From assembly GCA_019187225.1 (NCBI GenBank), contig JABAQQ010000013.1:124001-188000 (forward strand): 64,000 bases of DNA. Reading direction: 5' to 3'. Position numbers and translations under genes: made by a program. The notes under the pieces are model-generated. The model saw only the letters and a list, made by a program, of their open reading frames with translations. It did no database searches and was not told where the DNA came from. Positions 42,381-52,505 of the stretch are shown here, one piece after another (positions within the stretch are counted from its first letter, which is position 1; every line of letters begins with the position of its first letter). The DNA comes from Saprospiraceae bacterium (GTDB lineage Bacteria > Bacteroidota > Bacteroidia > Chitinophagales > Saprospiraceae).

Positions 42381-42738
42381 CATAAAAATCTGTTCCGGCG
42401 CAAAGAAAGGAACTTAGGAAGATTTTTGAACCCTGCCTCCCTCTTTTTCGCGGAACAAAACTAATTGTGTAAACGCGGTTGCCGAATTCTTGTCAGAAAA
42501 AGGTGCGAAAAACACATCAATTTAGAAGAGGTAAAAATACAGTTGCGCGCCGCGCCATTTGCTGCCTCTTTAAGTGCGCATTACCGTCAACGCCGCCTTC
42601 AGGCGTTCATCCCCATTTTCAGGTAATTTGAAAAAATGCCGGCCTCCGCCTGTCACAAATCCGGAGTTGCGAAATAGAGTAAGCATCAGACCCGGCAAGC
42701 CTCGCTTTGGCGATGATAATTTTCCTTTTCACTTACTT
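42381..42738. other. Spacer upstream of the 3224-residue protein
   Basis: About 360 bases with no gene. The frame of the following gene is open back to 42574, but that stretch encodes an unlikely basic, proline-rich sequence before the signal peptide. No convincing -33/-7 pair found. Confidence 0.4.
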
Positions 42739-45700
42739 ATGCCTAAAAAGATGAAACAAATTCCTCTTTTCGTACCTCCGCTGCGACTTTTTTTGCCAGC
42801 GTTCTTTTTGTTCTTCTTTAAAACTGTCGCATTGGCCCAACCGGCGGTTCCCATCGAGTCTGTCGCCACGCCCAATCCGTGCGAACGAACGTTTGACCTG
42901 GAGTTCCCGGTTTGGTGGAAAAATTACGAAGGCAATGATGATGAAATGGATACGCTTGCCATTTCCGTCATTGTCCCCGGTGTGGGAACCTACGTGGTTT
43001 TTACCTCAGCCTTTACAACTAATTCGGTATGGTTTCCCACTCCGCGCCCCTGGCAAACAAGTCAATTCAGTCCATGGGACGATAATGAATATTTCACCCA
43101 GAATTTTCCCAGCTTACTGACAGCCGTGACAGTAGGCGGTTTTCCCGGCTCTGTTCCCGGCCTTCATACTACTTCTCCCGGTAGTGCCGAAGCCTGGTGT
43201 ACCTATAAACTGAGGTTTTCCACCGTGCCGGAATCATGGTACGGTAAAACGGTTACCGTCAGGCTGGTCGGCGCTTACGACGACGGCCCGGATTTCGTTA
43301 TCAACCAAACGAAAACGATGGACTTCCCTGCCATCCCCGCTCCTACCGGTATTCAGGCCACCACGACCATATGCACTCAGATCAACGTCAGTTGGACCAA
43401 ACCCAGCCTGCCGTGCACCGATAACCTGCACAAGTACCAGATCCGCTACCGTACCAACCCGGCCAACCCTTTCGGCCCCTGGATTGATGTGCCGGGCAAC
43501 GGAAGCGCCACCAGCTACAGCCACACCGGCCTGTCCCCCGGCGTCCAGTATGAATATGAATTGCGCACTTTGCTGGTACCTGTCAGCGGCAGTTCCATCA
43601 GCGGTAGCTTGTCCGACAAGGTGACGGGAAGTACCAAGGCTTTGCCCACAGCTCCCAGTTCTTTTACCGCTACTTCAGCAAACTGTGATCAAAGCGTGAC
43701 GCTTACCTGGGACTTTGTATCCGGCCTCACCAGTTATACTATATACCGGAACGGAACGCAGATCGCTACTCCCGGCCCGAATGTCACTACTTATACGGAT
43801 AACGTCCCGGCCAAAGGCGTGACTTACAATTATACGCTTGTTGCCAATAACTCATGCGGTGCAGGACCATCCGCTGCAACTACCGGATTGGCCGCCCCCG
43901 ATCCCGACAAACCGGACGATGTAAATGCCACCGTAGTGCCGGGGGTCGGGGTCAGTATCAGTTGGCCGGATGTGGACAATGAAACCGGTTACAAGATCGA
44001 ACGCAGCCTGCTCGGCGGCGGTGGCTCCAGTTTTTTTCAGGTGAGCGCCAATACCACATCCTATCTGGACAATTCTCTCGTCCAATGCCAGATCTACGAA
44101 TACCGTGTTTCCGCTTTCAACGCGTGCAAACCACTCGGCATCGTCAGCGACTCCGTAGCGCGGATCCAATTGATTCCCGACTTGTCGAATGCCTTCCACC
44201 CCAACACGTCGTTGAACGCCTCGAAAGGGTACTTCTCTAACCGGGTTGAGATCAGCTGGACGCTGCAAAACCCGTCCAATTTCATCAATGCCTACAAAAT
44301 CTACCGAAAACCGTTGGGATCTCCCGAAGACTCCACCGTGGTGGAAACGCTGAATGCCGGCAGCAATTTCTTTATTGACAACTTCACAGATGCCGGCGTG
44401 CTTTATCAGTATTTTATCGTAGCAGAATCGCAATGCGGCAACTCGGTCATTTATTCCAATGTCGCCTCTTCCGTTGGCTTCAGGAGTCCATTTGGCGTCG
44501 TCACCGGAAAGGTCAGTTATGGCGGAGGTATTGCCGTGCAAGGCGCACGGATCAGCGCGGAAAGCACGTCGGGTGTATTTGGCAAAAGCCTTTCTTTGAA
44601 TGGCACGGGCAGTCTGAAGATCAATGACGCTTCTACGCTCGACGCAGCCGGCGGCTTGCTGTTGGAAACCTGGATACGTCCGGCAAGTTATTCGGGCAAC
44701 TTTACCCTGTTCGAAAAGAACGGCAGTTACAGCCTGAAATACCTGAATGTATCGAACCAGTACGTATTCCAGGTGTATAATGCCGCGGGGGGCTCTACCA
44801 GCGTCAGTATGCCGGCCGGCGAGATAACGGTAAATCATTTCAGCCACATTGCCGCCCAGGCGTACAACGACACCTTGCAGATTTTTGTGAACGGTATAAA
44901 AAAGGCCAGCCAAAATGCGCCGGCAGGTTTCAATGTTTTAGACAACGCTGCCGACCTGATCATCGGGACGGGGTACAACGGCATGCTCGACGAGATCAGA
45001 TGCTGGAGCATCGGCAAGCCGGCAGTGCAAATGAAGAACGATTATTCCCGGCTGATGCACGGCGGAGAGGCTGGTCTTGCGGTGTACCTGCGCGCCAATG
45101 AAAGCTTGGGGGCGAGTACCTACGACCTTTCCAAATCAGGTACCGTCTTCAACCGAAATCATGCTGCCTTTCAGGGCAACGTCCAGTGGTCCGGCATCAT
45201 CCCGACCGCTGCGCAACTGGGCGCGGCAACCTACACCGACAATCTGGGGAATTACGTTCTGAACACCCCTTATCACGGCAACGGCGAAGTATTCATATTG
45301 ACACCGGGTTATTTGTCCCACGAATTCGATCCGACCACGTCCGCCCTGTTCATCGGCGATGGTTCGTCCGTGCATGTCGGCGTCAATTTTATTGACAAAT
45401 CTTCTTTCACCGTTTCCGGCTCGCTGCTGTATAAAAACACGACCTGCGGCGTGAAAGGCGCTACCCTCAAGATCGACGGGCAGGCAGTGATTGATGATGG
45501 CGTGCCGGTAAAAACCAGTGGCGACGGTAGTTTCACGATACAGGTGCCCATCGGCTTGCATTCCATCGAGTTGGAACAAGCCGGTCACGTCTATTCCACA
45601 GGGCGTTTTCCGGCAACCGGCAAGTACAATTTCCAGGAGGATCTGGCCGGTATCGGTTTCGTTGATTCGACGCTGGTAAAAGTAGTCGGCCGGGTGGTCG

Positions 45701-48700
45701 GCGGTCTGCGGGAAGCCAGGAAAGCACCGGGGCTCGGCCAGTCGAAAAACAACATCGGGGTAGCGAGAGTCATATTGAAATCCCAGCAAGGCAACGGCTG
45801 TTCCACCGATACGATTTTCACCAACGCCCTTACCGGCGAATATGTGGCGTATATGCCGCCTTTGAAATACATTCCTTCGGTGGTCATTCCCAGCAACCCG
45901 GCAATTGATTTCGGGGTCCTGGCATTGGTGGATCTGACCGAAACGCTGACGCTTCATACCGCATACGACACCATTTTCAGCTCCAGTGGCAACATTGTGA
46001 ATATTGATTCCGCCAGTTTCCACAAACAACTCGATTACATCTATCGGGTCAATCCCGAAATTGCTGTATTCGACCACGACGGTGTATCCCCATTTATCGG
46101 AGATTCGGTTTATACCTACGTCAATGTGGTTTCCGGCGATACCCTTGTCCGGAACTTGCGCACCCAGCCCTTCCGGTGGCCGGTTTTCAGCCAACAGGAC
46201 GATGACTTCGAGTACCGGTGCCTGATCCGGGTGTTCGAGAAATATACCAATGTGACTACCGGCGTTACCGACAGCGTTCCTACTACCGACGGCGCATTGC
46301 ATTTCAACAACGAATTGTCCCATCTGCCTGATGTCCAGGTCGAATTGAAGGATGTCAATCATCCGGATACGCTGAAAACGCTCATCTATGCTTTCAAACC
46401 CGGCTATCCGAATTTCTTGTCTAATACATCTATTCCGGCCTACAGTTATACCCGCAAGTTTGAGATCAACCTGATCACCGGCAATGGCACAGCCATACCC
46501 TGGCTGCCGGTAGCGCCTGCCAATATTCCGGTGGGTGGCGACGCCGTGTACAGGGCTTATATGTTGGGAACCCAATCGAACGGCGATCAGTTCGTTACGT
46601 TTGGTCCGCAAGTGCCGGAATACGTATTGCGCGACCCGCCCGGCAGCGGCAGTTATGCCACCCGCGATGTGGGCACGACAAAAACGGAGACTGCCGGCTG
46701 GGGCTGGAAATTGGGAGGTAACGCGCACACCGAGGACAACATCTATCTGGGCGCCAAATTCAGCATCGGACTGGGCGTTCAAACCGCCACGGAGGTAGAA
46801 AACAATACCACTGCAGGGTTCGAAGCCGAAATTTCCGGCGGAAACAGCGGTTCGCAATCGGTAACGACCACCAATACCAAATCGTGGTCAACCCACGATG
46901 GAACCGATATCGAACCGGGTTCCAAAAGCGATCTCTACATCGGCAAATCCAAGAACCTGCAGTTCGGCATTTCCGAATCGCTGGCCATCATTCCGAACGA
47001 CCTGCTCGACATGGTAGAACCCTTGGGCGACCCGGATGCGGCGGGTATCTCGACCGGCTTTTCTTTCGGAAAAAAATACGGCTTGTCCATTATCCCGGGT
47101 GGATACCAGACGCAATTCATGTTCACACAATTGGATATCGAGGAACTGATCATCCCTAACCTGATCCAACTCCGGAACACGATGCTGCAGGCCAACCCGA
47201 AGTATACCAGTCATCTGCCCCTGTCCGATCCGAATTTCGGCAAAAACAACGATGATCCGGTTTTCGGCAACAACGCTTCTACGGTCACGCCCAATACCGG
47301 CGACTTCGAAGACCTGGACGGACCCAGCTACACGTACAATGCGACCAATCTGCAGGACTCCCTGGCCGGAGATTCTGTTCGGGTCATTAATACCCAGATC
47401 AGGCAGTGGGAAGACGCGATCCGGCTCAATGAATGGGAAAAAGTGAATATCGGCAGAGAAGATATCATTGACAGCCTGCGGCAAGTGGAATTGGACAAGC
47501 TGGAAAACGAATACAAAGAGGTGAAAGAGGCATATTTCACTTTGGTCGGTGCGAATGGGCTGGGGGGCGCCGTGGTGATCTACGGCCTGATCGCCACCCC
47601 GGTGCCGGGAACTGCTTTTGCCGGCTATGCCACATTCGCCGTGACCTCGGCTACCAACATCGTTCTTTCCGAACTGGCCGAAGAGTACGAAACGTATCTG
47701 GCTAAAAAAGACCGGATCAATCAGAAATTCGACCAGGTAAGCGCACCAGCCAACTACACGCTTTCCGGCGGGAGTGCCTTTTCCCAATCCATCTCTCACA
47801 GCTCGGCCGTCAGTCATACCAGTACGATCGAATTTGGGATGAGTGCTGAAATGCTCTTTAATGTAGAAGGAAAGATAAATGGCAACGGCGCCGGGATAGA
47901 AAAGGGCATTGAACTGACTTATGAAAGCAGCCGGGACTGGACCACGGAAGAGTCCCAGGATGAGTCGGTGAGTTACACTTTTTCCGACAATGTCGGTGAC
48001 TTGTTATCTGTAGACGTTTATCCTTCTATGCTGGGCTGGGGCCCTGTTTTCAAAACCAAACCCGGCAGTGCCACCTCGTGTCCGTATGAAGCGGAAACGG
48101 TGACCTCTTACTATGAACCCGGCACGGTCATCAGTCCTGCAACCCTGCAGGTGGAAAAGCCGACAATTACCGTCACGCCGGCCATTCAGACCAACATCCC
48201 TGCCGATCAAGCCGCCGTTTTCAACCTGACGCTGGGCAATGAATCGGAAGTCGGATATGATCAGACATACGAACTGAAGACGCTCTCTTCGAGCAATCCC
48301 TTCGGTGCCATCGTGCGCTTCGACGGGGTTTATTCTCAGTCCGTCGAAGTGCCCGGCAATTCTTCTATCAACAAGGTGATGACGATCACCAAAGGGCCGG
48401 GCTCCGTCTATGAATACGACAGCATTCTGGTGGTGCTGACCTCCCAATGCCAGTACAAATCCGGTTCGGATTTCTTCACCGACATTGCGGATTCGATCTA
48501 CGTTAGCGTTCATTTCCTGCCTACCTGTACGGACGTTTCCTTGTCTTATCCCGAAAATCAGTGGGTACTCAACAACGCTTTTAACGACACCATGCCGGTG
48601 TCCATCGTGGATTACAACATTAACCTCTCCGACCTGGAATCACTCCGGGTGGATTACAAGCCATCGGACGAATCCGACTGGATCATCTTACAGAGCTTTT

Positions 48701-51700
48701 TGAAGGATACTTCCGGACTGAACGATCCGGAAGCAGCGCCCATTCCCACCGGTACGCCCTTCACGCTCTACGACTGGGATGTTTCGCAGTTGCCCGATGG
48801 AAACTACGACCTTCGGATCGTGTCGGAATGTGAATTTGCCGAAAAAACCTCGGTGACCCACTCCGGTATCATTGACCGGATCAATCCGCATCCATTCGGT
48901 ACGCCCTCTCCGGCCGACGGCATCCTGTCGCCCAACGACGAAATCGTCATCCGCTTCAACGAAGCTATTTATCCTGGCGCTATCAATCCGGCAGTCAATT
49001 TCGACATCCGGGGCGTCACCAACGGTACGCAGGTGAAACACGGAACCTCCCTGTCGTTCGACGGCGTGAACGATTACGCTGAAGTGACGGGAGGCGTCGC
49101 CTTACAGCGCCGCGACTTCACCATCGAATTTTCTGCCAAAAGGAACGGAACCGGTGAAGATGCCATCATCAGCCAGGGCACGGATCCGAACGAGCGCCTG
49201 TTCATCGGTTTTGATGCAAACAACCGTTTCGTTTTCCGGATCAACGACCAGCAAGTGAGCTCCAACAACTCCTTCACGGATAATAATTGGCACTATTTTG
49301 CCGTCAGCTACGACTACGAAGGCGAAACGGCTCAACTGTTTGTAGCCGATGATAACAATAGCCCCTACCTTGCCAACAACGGGAATACTTCTATTTTCCC
49401 CGACTATGTGGGCAACGGAGCACTTCTCATTGGCCGGAATTCGGTGAACGGCAACGACTTCTTTTCCGGCAATCTGCACGAACTCCGCATCTGGAACACC
49501 GCCCGCTCCCTGGCGGAATTCTCCCTGCACAAAAGTTCCCTGTTGAGCGGCAGCGAACCCGGCTTGCTGTACAACTGGCGTATGGATGAAGCCGCTGGTA
49601 TCCTTGCCGAAGAACACGTTCGCCGGCGCGACGCTTCGATCGAAGGCGCTACCTGGCAGATCACTCCCGGCGGTAGCTCGGCTTCATTCGACGGCGCCAA
49701 CGATCACCTTAAGGTGTTCACCGGCGACGTGAATATTACCAGTGGTATGGATTTTACCCTCGAATTCTGGTTCAACTCTGCACAAGCGGGCCCCGCCACG
49801 CTCTTTTCCAACGGCACAGGCACCGGTCTGGCTGCAGACTCGCTGTACTCCTGGAACATAGACAAAGACGCCGCCGGTCTGATCCATGTGAAGCACAATG
49901 GAATTGACTTCATTGCAACAGATGAGAATTATTTCGACGGCAACTGGCACCACTTCGCCCTGGTGCTCCAACGGTCGGGAAACCTGTCGGCATACGTGGA
50001 CGGCAACCTGCAACAGGCAATCCAGGCACCGGTTTTCCGGCAATTAGGCGGCAGCCACATGCATCTTGGCGCACGCGGATTTATGACCGGTTCGGTTGAA
50101 ACGGTGGAAAACCGTTTCGCCGGTATATTGGACGAATTCAGGTTGTGGAATACCGCCCGCAAGCTTTTTCAGGTCAGGCGCGACCGCCATCACCGCATGA
50201 GCGGGAACGAACTGGGACTGAAACTCTGGTTCCCGTTTGAAAACTACACCACAGATCCCACCGGCATTCCGATCCTGACGCCGACATTCAATGAACAGGT
50301 CAATGCGGCAAGCCATGCCGTAACCAACAACGGCGGTGTAACACTGGACAACCAGACCCCACCTGTCAAAATCCAGCGACCGGTGCAAGCCATCGCATAC
50401 ACGTATTCCGTCAACAACGACGAGATCATCCTGACGCCCACCACCTCCCAGGAGATCATTGAAAATGTCACGCTGGACATAACAGTGGAAGGGCTGAAAG
50501 ACATGCACGGAAACGCAATGGAATCGCCGGTTACCTGGATCGCGTACGTGGATAAAAACCAGGTGATCTGGCAGGACAACCTGCTCGGGTTCTCCATGAT
50601 GCGGGGCGATGCTTTATCGTTCAGCACCAACATCGTCAACCAGGGCGGCTCGGCAAAGGTCTTTGAGATTGCCGACGTTCCCGCCTGGCTCACCGTCACG
50701 CCGCAGTCGGGTACCATCAATCCCAACAGCGCCCTGGCCGTCGCTTTCACGGTAGACCCGAACATCAGTGTGGGCGATTATACCAACGACATCAGCCTGA
50801 TCACAGATTTCAATTTCCCGGAGCAGCTTACCATCGAATTGAAAGTCAGGGCTGAAGAACCGGCCTGGACGGTAAATCCTGCCAATTTTGAAAACTCCAT
50901 GGGTATCATCGGCAGATTGAAGATCAACAACGTGGTATCAACAGATCCGGAAGACATGATCGTGGCTTTGGTCGGCACACAGGTAAGGGGTGTGGCGCAC
51001 CTCGAATATGTACCCCAAATGGATGCTTACCTGGCGTTTCTCGACGTGCACAGCAACGCGAGTTCCGGTGAAGCGCTGGAATTCCGCATCTGGGATGCGA
51101 GTTCGGGAACGATCTATTCGAGTGTGCTACCCGCCAACCTTACTTTTACCTCCAATAACGTTATCGGATCCGTTGCAAACCCGCAGGTGTTTACCACCGG
51201 GGGTGAAATATCGCTCGATATCCCCCTGAACTCAGGGTGGAACTGGCTCGGATTCCCACTTCTGCCGGCAGATCCGTTCAACATCACCAAAATACTGGAA
51301 ACATTCGAACACACGAACGGCGACCAGATCAAGGGCCAATTCCAATATGCCAATTACAACGGCAATTCCAACCAGTGGAACGGCACTTTGAACAACAACA
51401 ATGCCGGCATCAACCCGGAACAGTTGTACAAACTGTCTACAGCAAAACCGGGCGTGCTGACCATGAAAGGCACGGTCATCAACCCCACGACCCGCCCCAT
51501 TGCGCTCGCCAACGGCTGGAACTGGATCGGCTTTATTTCCATCCGGAATCAACCCATCGCGCAGGCGCTCGGCAACCTGAGCCCCTACGCCGGCGATGTC
51601 ATCAAGGGCAAAACCCAGTTTGCCACGTTTGACCCAACACTGGGATGGATCGGCAGTCTGAAAACGCTGAAGCCCGGACAGGGATTCATGTACCAGTCCA

Positions 51701-52413
51701 ATGGCGCCAACACCTTTACGTACCCGCTCGCGGGTATGTTCAACAACCTTGGCGGCGACCCCGATGACGCGATCGAAAGCAGAGGACCGGAAGTCCACCA
51801 CGCCTTCAGCACAAATATGACCTTGCTCGGTGCCATAAACACCCATTGCGCCGAAATACTGGAGGATGGCAGCTATGCGATTGGCGTATTCGATAACCGT
51901 GGCCATGCCCGGGGATTTGCGCCCATTGAAAAAGTATCGGATCAGCAGATCAGTTATCTCACCATCGGCGGGGAGGACAACGACAGGCTCGGCATGCGCC
52001 TGTTAGACTTGCAAACCGGTTCGGAAGTGGACTTGAAATACGCAATCACCTACGAGGCCAATCAGCATTTCGGGTATTTGGACGATCCGTTCCCGATCGA
52101 AATTTCCGATGCGGTCTGCGCGCAACTCAGAAAGGAAGAGACAATACCTGCAATCGGATTCAAAGTTTTTCCCAGTGTCTTCACTGATTTCTTCTTCATG
52201 GATTATCAGTCGGATAAAAAAGATGAACACGCCCGGATCAATGTAATGAATATATGGGGTCAGGTGGTGTATACCGCTGAAACGGTACTGGAAGAAGGAC
52301 CGAACAGACAACAGATAGACCTGAGCGGACGCAGCCTGCCCGACGGCCTGTATACCGTCGAATTGTACACCAATGGACGCTTTGAAAGCCTGAAATTGAT
52401 CAAGGCGAAATAA
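42739..52413 (+). CDS. 3224-residue multidomain T9SS surface protein (FnIII, LamG, other)
   Basis: The largest gene here. I chose the ATG at 42739 (MPKKMKQIPLF) because a signal peptide follows (to about residue 35, VALAQ); MKQ at 42751 is equally possible. In order: an N-terminal beta domain (about 36-195), four or so fibronectin type III domains (198-580), a LamG/concanavalin-like domain (613-770), carboxypeptidase-regulatory-like segments (about 887-975), a long region with two Ser/Thr-rich amphipathic stretches (about 1314-1400 and 1674-1754) flanking a helical segment (about 1547-1667), two more LamG domains (about 2099-2280 and 2311-2500), a WTVNP module (from about 2709), and a type A T9SS domain (about 3140-3224). 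Likely a surface adhesin or matrix protein; the central region is unrecognised. Confidence 0.88.
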   Translation: MPKKMKQIPLFVPPLRLFLPAFFLFFFKTVALAQPAVPIESVATPNPCERTFDLEFPVWWKNYEGNDDEMDTLAISVIVPGVGTYVVFTSAFTTNSVWFPTPRPWQTSQFSPWDDNEYFTQNFPSLLTAVTVGGFPGSVPGLHTTSPGSAEAWCTYKLRFSTVPESWYGKTVTVRLVGAYDDGPDFVINQTKTMDFPAIPAPTGIQATTTICTQINVSWTKPSLPCTDNLHKYQIRYRTNPANPFGPWIDVPGNGSATSYSHTGLSPGVQYEYELRTLLVPVSGSSISGSLSDKVTGSTKALPTAPSSFTATSANCDQSVTLTWDFVSGLTSYTIYRNGTQIATPGPNVTTYTDNVPAKGVTYNYTLVANNSCGAGPSAATTGLAAPDPDKPDDVNATVVPGVGVSISWPDVDNETGYKIERSLLGGGGSSFFQVSANTTSYLDNSLVQCQIYEYRVSAFNACKPLGIVSDSVARIQLIPDLSNAFHPNTSLNASKGYFSNRVEISWTLQNPSNFINAYKIYRKPLGSPEDSTVVETLNAGSNFFIDNFTDAGVLYQYFIVAESQCGNSVIYSNVASSVGFRSPFGVVTGKVSYGGGIAVQGARISAESTSGVFGKSLSLNGTGSLKINDASTLDAAGGLLLETWIRPASYSGNFTLFEKNGSYSLKYLNVSNQYVFQVYNAAGGSTSVSMPAGEITVNHFSHIAAQAYNDTLQIFVNGIKKASQNAPAGFNVLDNAADLIIGTGYNGMLDEIRCWSIGKPAVQMKNDYSRLMHGGEAGLAVYLRANESLGASTYDLSKSGTVFNRNHAAFQGNVQWSGIIPTAAQLGAATYTDNLGNYVLNTPYHGNGEVFILTPGYLSHEFDPTTSALFIGDGSSVHVGVNFIDKSSFTVSGSLLYKNTTCGVKGATLKIDGQAVIDDGVPVKTSGDGSFTIQVPIGLHSIELEQAGHVYSTGRFPATGKYNFQEDLAGIGFVDSTLVKVVGRVVGGLREARKAPGLGQSKNNIGVARVILKSQQGNGCSTDTIFTNALTGEYVAYMPPLKYIPSVVIPSNPAIDFGVLALVDLTETLTLHTAYDTIFSSSGNIVNIDSASFHKQLDYIYRVNPEIAVFDHDGVSPFIGDSVYTYVNVVSGDTLVRNLRTQPFRWPVFSQQDDDFEYRCLIRVFEKYTNVTTGVTDSVPTTDGALHFNNELSHLPDVQVELKDVNHPDTLKTLIYAFKPGYPNFLSNTSIPAYSYTRKFEINLITGNGTAIPWLPVAPANIPVGGDAVYRAYMLGTQSNGDQFVTFGPQVPEYVLRDPPGSGSYATRDVGTTKTETAGWGWKLGGNAHTEDNIYLGAKFSIGLGVQTATEVENNTTAGFEAEISGGNSGSQSVTTTNTKSWSTHDGTDIEPGSKSDLYIGKSKNLQFGISESLAIIPNDLLDMVEPLGDPDAAGISTGFSFGKKYGLSIIPGGYQTQFMFTQLDIEELIIPNLIQLRNTMLQANPKYTSHLPLSDPNFGKNNDDPVFGNNASTVTPNTGDFEDLDGPSYTYNATNLQDSLAGDSVRVINTQIRQWEDAIRLNEWEKVNIGREDIIDSLRQVELDKLENEYKEVKEAYFTLVGANGLGGAVVIYGLIATPVPGTAFAGYATFAVTSATNIVLSELAEEYETYLAKKDRINQKFDQVSAPANYTLSGGSAFSQSISHSSAVSHTSTIEFGMSAEMLFNVEGKINGNGAGIEKGIELTYESSRDWTTEESQDESVSYTFSDNVGDLLSVDVYPSMLGWGPVFKTKPGSATSCPYEAETVTSYYEPGTVISPATLQVEKPTITVTPAIQTNIPADQAAVFNLTLGNESEVGYDQTYELKTLSSSNPFGAIVRFDGVYSQSVEVPGNSSINKVMTITKGPGSVYEYDSILVVLTSQCQYKSGSDFFTDIADSIYVSVHFLPTCTDVSLSYPENQWVLNNAFNDTMPVSIVDYNINLSDLESLRVDYKPSDESDWIILQSFLKDTSGLNDPEAAPIPTGTPFTLYDWDVSQLPDGNYDLRIVSECEFAEKTSVTHSGIIDRINPHPFGTPSPADGILSPNDEIVIRFNEAIYPGAINPAVNFDIRGVTNGTQVKHGTSLSFDGVNDYAEVTGGVALQRRDFTIEFSAKRNGTGEDAIISQGTDPNERLFIGFDANNRFVFRINDQQVSSNNSFTDNNWHYFAVSYDYEGETAQLFVADDNNSPYLANNGNTSIFPDYVGNGALLIGRNSVNGNDFFSGNLHELRIWNTARSLAEFSLHKSSLLSGSEPGLLYNWRMDEAAGILAEEHVRRRDASIEGATWQITPGGSSASFDGANDHLKVFTGDVNITSGMDFTLEFWFNSAQAGPATLFSNGTGTGLAADSLYSWNIDKDAAGLIHVKHNGIDFIATDENYFDGNWHHFALVLQRSGNLSAYVDGNLQQAIQAPVFRQLGGSHMHLGARGFMTGSVETVENRFAGILDEFRLWNTARKLFQVRRDRHHRMSGNELGLKLWFPFENYTTDPTGIPILTPTFNEQVNAASHAVTNNGGVTLDNQTPPVKIQRPVQAIAYTYSVNNDEIILTPTTSQEIIENVTLDITVEGLKDMHGNAMESPVTWIAYVDKNQVIWQDNLLGFSMMRGDALSFSTNIVNQGGSAKVFEIADVPAWLTVTPQSGTINPNSALAVAFTVDPNISVGDYTNDISLITDFNFPEQLTIELKVRAEEPAWTVNPANFENSMGIIGRLKINNVVSTDPEDMIVALVGTQVRGVAHLEYVPQMDAYLAFLDVHSNASSGEALEFRIWDASSGTIYSSVLPANLTFTSNNVIGSVANPQVFTTGGEISLDIPLNSGWNWLGFPLLPADPFNITKILETFEHTNGDQIKGQFQYANYNGNSNQWNGTLNNNNAGINPEQLYKLSTAKPGVLTMKGTVINPTTRPIALANGWNWIGFISIRNQPIAQALGNLSPYAGDVIKGKTQFATFDPTLGWIGSLKTLKPGQGFMYQSNGANTFTYPLAGMFNNLGGDPDDAIESRGPEVHHAFSTNMTLLGAINTHCAEILEDGSYAIGVFDNRGHARGFAPIEKVSDQQISYLTIGGEDNDRLGMRLLDLQTGSEVDLKYAITYEANQHFGYLDDPFPIEISDAVCAQLRKEETIPAIGFKVFPSVFTDFFFMDYQSDKKDEHARINVMNIWGQVVYTAETVLEEGPNRQQIDLSGRSLPDGLYTVELYTNGRFESLKLIKAK

Positions 52414-52441
52414 TGGTTTGAACTTAACATTCTTTTTGGAG

Positions 52442-52467
52442 GGAGGGTGTCTCATGAGGCGCCCTCC
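52442..52467 (+). terminator. Hairpin between the giant gene and its neighbour
   Basis: GGAGGGTG (52442-52449) pairs with CGCCCTCC (52460-52467) with one G-U pair. It is followed by mixed sequence, not a U-tract, so it may attenuate transcription between the two genes. Confidence 0.5.
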
Positions 52468-52505
52468 TTCAAAGAGATTTAAAAGCAACTTGAAAATCTG
52501 AAAAG

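Noticed and set aside
45136..46857. 573-codon minus-strand frame inside the giant T9SS gene
   Set aside because: Antisense to a continuous coding frame of 3224 codons with recognisable domains; no start signal or motif.
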